Shown: piece by piece, positions 14,834-17,087 of the stretch | Layout: every line of letters starts with the position of its first letter | Numbering within the stretch: the first letter of the stretch is position 1 | From: DTU018 sp029550685 | Lineage (GTDB): Bacteria > Bacillota > Syntrophomonadia > Syntrophomonadales > Syntrophomonadaceae | Assembly (NCBI GenBank): GCA_035412805.1 | Contig: DAONVO010000048.1 | Location: forward strand, 1 to 17,087 | Length of the DNA stretch: 17,087 nucleotides | Direction: 5' to 3' | The notes under the pieces: generated by a model | Databases searched by the model: none | What the model was told of the DNA's origin: nothing | What the model saw: only the letters and a program-made list of their open reading frames with translations | Program-made: the position numbers and the translations under genes

Positions 14834-14886
14834 AGCCCTTTTTGGCCAAAGGCTGGTTGATTTCCGCGGGTGCACAGGCACCCGCG
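14834..14886. terminator. Bidirectional terminator between convergent genes
   Basis: A perfect 9-bp GC-rich stem (14865-14873 / 14878-14886) with an ACAG loop lies between the CoA-transferase stop and the stop of the sigma-54 activator. A weaker hairpin (AGCC.TTT / AAAGGCT, 14834-14854) precedes it. T tracts are short on both sides. Confidence 0.6.
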
Positions 14887-14900
14887 TATTCTAATAGGCA

Positions 14901-17000
14901 TTAAGATTGCCCCTTTACCTTAACCTGGTATTTTCTAGCTTTCCGCGATATCGTAGAAGCATCTACCTCCAATATCTTGGCAGCTTTATAATACGAGTCC
15001 GTGATCAAGAAGGTTTTTTCCAGCATGGCTTTCTCTAAATATTCAACTGCATCTTTTAAGGGCATTATTCTATTTACAGTAACGGGCTGGTTTTGGTCAG
15101 TAAGTGCTTCCTCATTACCAAAAAGATAGGATGGTAAATGATGCAGCCCAATTTTTTCCGTGCTTGACGTAACCACCAATCTCTCGATTAAATTTTCCAG
15201 TTCTCTAATATTGCCCGGCCAGCTGTAACGCATTAAAACCTCAAAAACTTCCGGTTCAAATTCTTTCATATAATTGTAACGCTGGTTAAAATATCCTAAG
15301 AAATGGCGAATCAGAAGAGGGATGTCTTCGCGGCGCTCACGCAGACTGGGTACATAAATCGGAATAACATTGAGTCGATAATAGAGATCTTCACGGAACT
15401 CGCCTTGTTTCACCATTTGTTCCAAGTTCTTATTGGTAATGGCAATAATGCGCACATCTATTTTAATAGGCTTGGTTCCTCCAACCCGGAATATCTCCCT
15501 CTCTTGAATAGCCCGTAACAGCTTGACCTGCAAGTGCAGAGGAATATCTCCTATTTCATCTAACAATAATGTTCCTTCATGAGCCAACTCAAATAATCCA
15601 GGTTTTCCCTCCCGTTTTGCTCCCGTGAATGCTCCACTTTCATAGCCGAATAATTCTGATTCAATCAAATTGTCGGGGATTGCAGTACAGTTCACCTTAA
15701 CGAAAGGCCCGTTCTTCCTGGCACTATGACTCTGGATAATTTCAGCGATACGTTCTTTCCCCACTCCCGATTCACCAGATATTAAAACGGTAGAATCTAC
15801 TTCAGCGATTTTCAGCGCCTGGTAGATTATCTTTTCCATCTCGGGATTCTTGAAGACCAGTTCTCCTGACATCTTTACTTTCATTTGCTGCATCTGAAAT
15901 TCAAAATGAGCATTTAATCCTTCCAGCTGTTCCACCCGTTGTTTAAGCATATTTAATTCACTTACATCACGAACACTGGTAACAATACGAAAAATATTAC
16001 CTTCCTCATCAAAAACCGGAGTAGCACTTACCAGTAAGTTAGTACCGGTCACTGTTGTTAAAGTTATGGTTATTGGCTTACGTTGCTCTAATACCAGTAT
16101 TGAGGCTGATCGTGACAGTATCCCCTGATCAACCAGTTCATACATGGTCTTGTTAACCAGATCTTCTTCCCCTAATCCGGTCATACGTCTAATAGCTTTA
16201 TTTATACGCAGGGTCAATCCGTTGCCATCGGTAATATAGAGGCCGTCATAACTCGATTCAATGATGGCGTCCAGTTCCGCATTCAGCGATTTTACATAAG
16301 CCAGCTCGCGGGTAATCTCCTCCAACTCTGAAACATCATACAATACCGCTACTGCGCCGGTCACTTCACCATTATTAATGATAGGGGCACGATTAGTGAT
16401 AAATGATGTGTCTCCTACCCGTATTCTTATACCATACTCACATTTCTTGCTCTTGATGATTTCAAATAACTGGCTTTCGGGAATAATATCATTAATAAAT
16501 GATCCTACCACATCACTGCGGGATAACCCGGTATAGCGTTCAGCTGCATTATTCCATATACGGATAATGCCCTCACAATCAATGGCTACAATGGGATTGT
16601 AGGCGGAATTGATTACTGTTTCCATTTGCCCTGCCAGTTCATCGATTATTTGATTTAAGGCAACCATTATATCCGATTTGGTGATGAATCCAATTATCTT
16701 GTCGTTATCCACTACAGGATAACGACCGGTATACATAATATCCACATCACGAATGTCCTGTTCGGGATGCAGATACTTGACCTGTTTAGTCATATAATCC
16801 TTAATGGGACTTTGCATATCAACCCCGTCAACTATAGCCCGTATGAGATGGGTTTTTGTTATCAGCCCCACCATTTTGCCATCTTTTACAACTGGTGCGC
16901 CATCAATTTTCTTTTGAATAAACAAGCATGCTGTCTCCCACAGACTGTTATCTGTATCCAGTACAATTGGATCATTGGTCATAAACTGTGCAACTTTCAT
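14901..17000 (-). CDS. Sigma-54-dependent transcriptional activator with CBS pair and two PAS domains
   Basis: This is a bacterial enhancer-binding protein that uses ATP to open sigma-54 promoters. In 699 residues it has two N-terminal CBS motifs (about 1-55 and 65-120), a domain type that binds adenine nucleotides. Two PAS domains follow (about 123-225 and 240-347), then a short coiled linker. The AAA+ domain has Walker A GESGVGKE (409-416), the sigma-54 contact loop GAFTGA (456-461) and Walker B LLLDEIGD (478-485), then YSWPGNIRELENL (592-604). A compact helix-turn-helix ends the protein (about 653-690, AAKILEVDASTISRKARKY), closer to the TyrR/PrpR style than to the full Fis type. GGAGGTGG precedes the ATG. 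No receiver domain is present, so the signal is probably a small molecule or redox state. It is convergent with the sigma-54-driven CoA-transferase, its most likely target. Confidence 0.93.
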   Translation of the reverse strand: MKVAQFMTNDPIVLDTDNSLWETACLFIQKKIDGAPVVKDGKMVGLITKTHLIRAIVDGVDMQSPIKDYMTKQVKYLHPEQDIRDVDIMYTGRYPVVDNDKIIGFITKSDIMVALNQIIDELAGQMETVINSAYNPIVAIDCEGIIRIWNNAAERYTGLSRSDVVGSFINDIIPESQLFEIIKSKKCEYGIRIRVGDTSFITNRAPIINNGEVTGAVAVLYDVSELEEITRELAYVKSLNAELDAIIESSYDGLYITDGNGLTLRINKAIRRMTGLGEEDLVNKTMYELVDQGILSRSASILVLEQRKPITITLTTVTGTNLLVSATPVFDEEGNIFRIVTSVRDVSELNMLKQRVEQLEGLNAHFEFQMQQMKVKMSGELVFKNPEMEKIIYQALKIAEVDSTVLISGESGVGKERIAEIIQSHSARKNGPFVKVNCTAIPDNLIESELFGYESGAFTGAKREGKPGLFELAHEGTLLLDEIGDIPLHLQVKLLRAIQEREIFRVGGTKPIKIDVRIIAITNKNLEQMVKQGEFREDLYYRLNVIPIYVPSLRERREDIPLLIRHFLGYFNQRYNYMKEFEPEVFEVLMRYSWPGNIRELENLIERLVVTSSTEKIGLHHLPSYLFGNEEALTDQNQPVTVNRIMPLKDAVEYLEKAMLEKTFLITDSYYKAAKILEVDASTISRKARKYQVKVKGQS

Positions 17001-17020
17001 ATTCCACCTCCAGGTCCTGA

Positions 17021-17048
17021 ATTATATATAAAATTAGTGCTTAAGTAA
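17021..17048 (-). promoter_or_regulatory. Possible housekeeping promoter of the sigma-54 activator gene
   Basis: On the - strand a TATAAT -10 (17021-17026) lies 16 bases after a weak TTACTT -35 (17043-17048), about 20 bases before the activator's start codon. The region is so AT-rich that this could be chance. Confidence 0.3.
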
Positions 17049-17087
17049 TAAAAAAAATATATAATTTAATTGTATAATTTATACATG

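Noticed and set aside
1..17087. Mobile elements, CRISPR arrays, prophage or toxin-antitoxin modules
   Set aside because: I saw no transposase or integrase motifs, no terminal inverted repeats with target duplications, no regularly spaced repeats and no paired small toxin-antitoxin frames.

Overview
The window looks like chromosomal DNA from a low-GC, anaerobic, Gram-positive-lineage bacterium, most likely a syntrophic Clostridia relative (Syntrophomonas-like). This is an inference from gene content, not a match to a known genome. The supporting signs are strong GGAGG-type ribosome binding sites, frequent TTG and GTG starts, a single-anchor signal peptidase I, a YpmA-type (DUF4264) small protein known from Firmicutes, a DUF366 protein, and an acetate/butyrate-type CoA-transferase behind a textbook sigma-54 promoter with a CBS-PAS-PAS sigma-54 activator beside it. 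No RNA genes, insertion sequences, prophage genes or CRISPR arrays were recognised.

Layout, left to right. Positions 1-343 contain no gene. They hold a run of terminator-like hairpins for a gene upstream of the window, then a GC-richer patch that can fold. Positions 344-3806 are a phosphate-uptake operon on the + strand: pstS, a strong intercistronic hairpin, then tightly packed pstC-pstA-pstB. No phoU follows. A divergent pair comes next: a DUF2889-like protein (-) and a short histone-deacetylase-family protein (+) that appears to lack the usual catalytic tyrosine. Next are a glutamine-rich lipoprotein (-) preceded by a five-codon minicistron, an MscS-family channel (-), and a small two-helix membrane protein (+).

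The block 8311-12909 lies on the - strand. In transcription order it holds a DUF366 protein, ypmA, lepB, surE, a three-helix membrane protein and an EF-G-like GTPase. The genes from ypmA to the small membrane protein are packed tightly enough to be one operon (11-bp gap, 4-bp overlap, 14-bp overlap).

The last part is a regulatory unit. A 548-bp gene-free stretch carries repeated TTTAGCATCAT sites, an inverted repeat and a -24/-12 promoter of sequence TGGCAC-N5-TTGC, leading into a CoA-transferase. Convergent to it is a 699-residue sigma-54-dependent activator. The simplest reading is that this activator senses a metabolic signal through its CBS and PAS domains and drives the CoA-transferase. 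I did not find a convincing wholly new multi-gene system. The best candidates for a second look are the sigma-54 circuit, the atypical HDAC-family protein with its divergent neighbour, and a ligase-like sequence pattern in the DUF366 protein.
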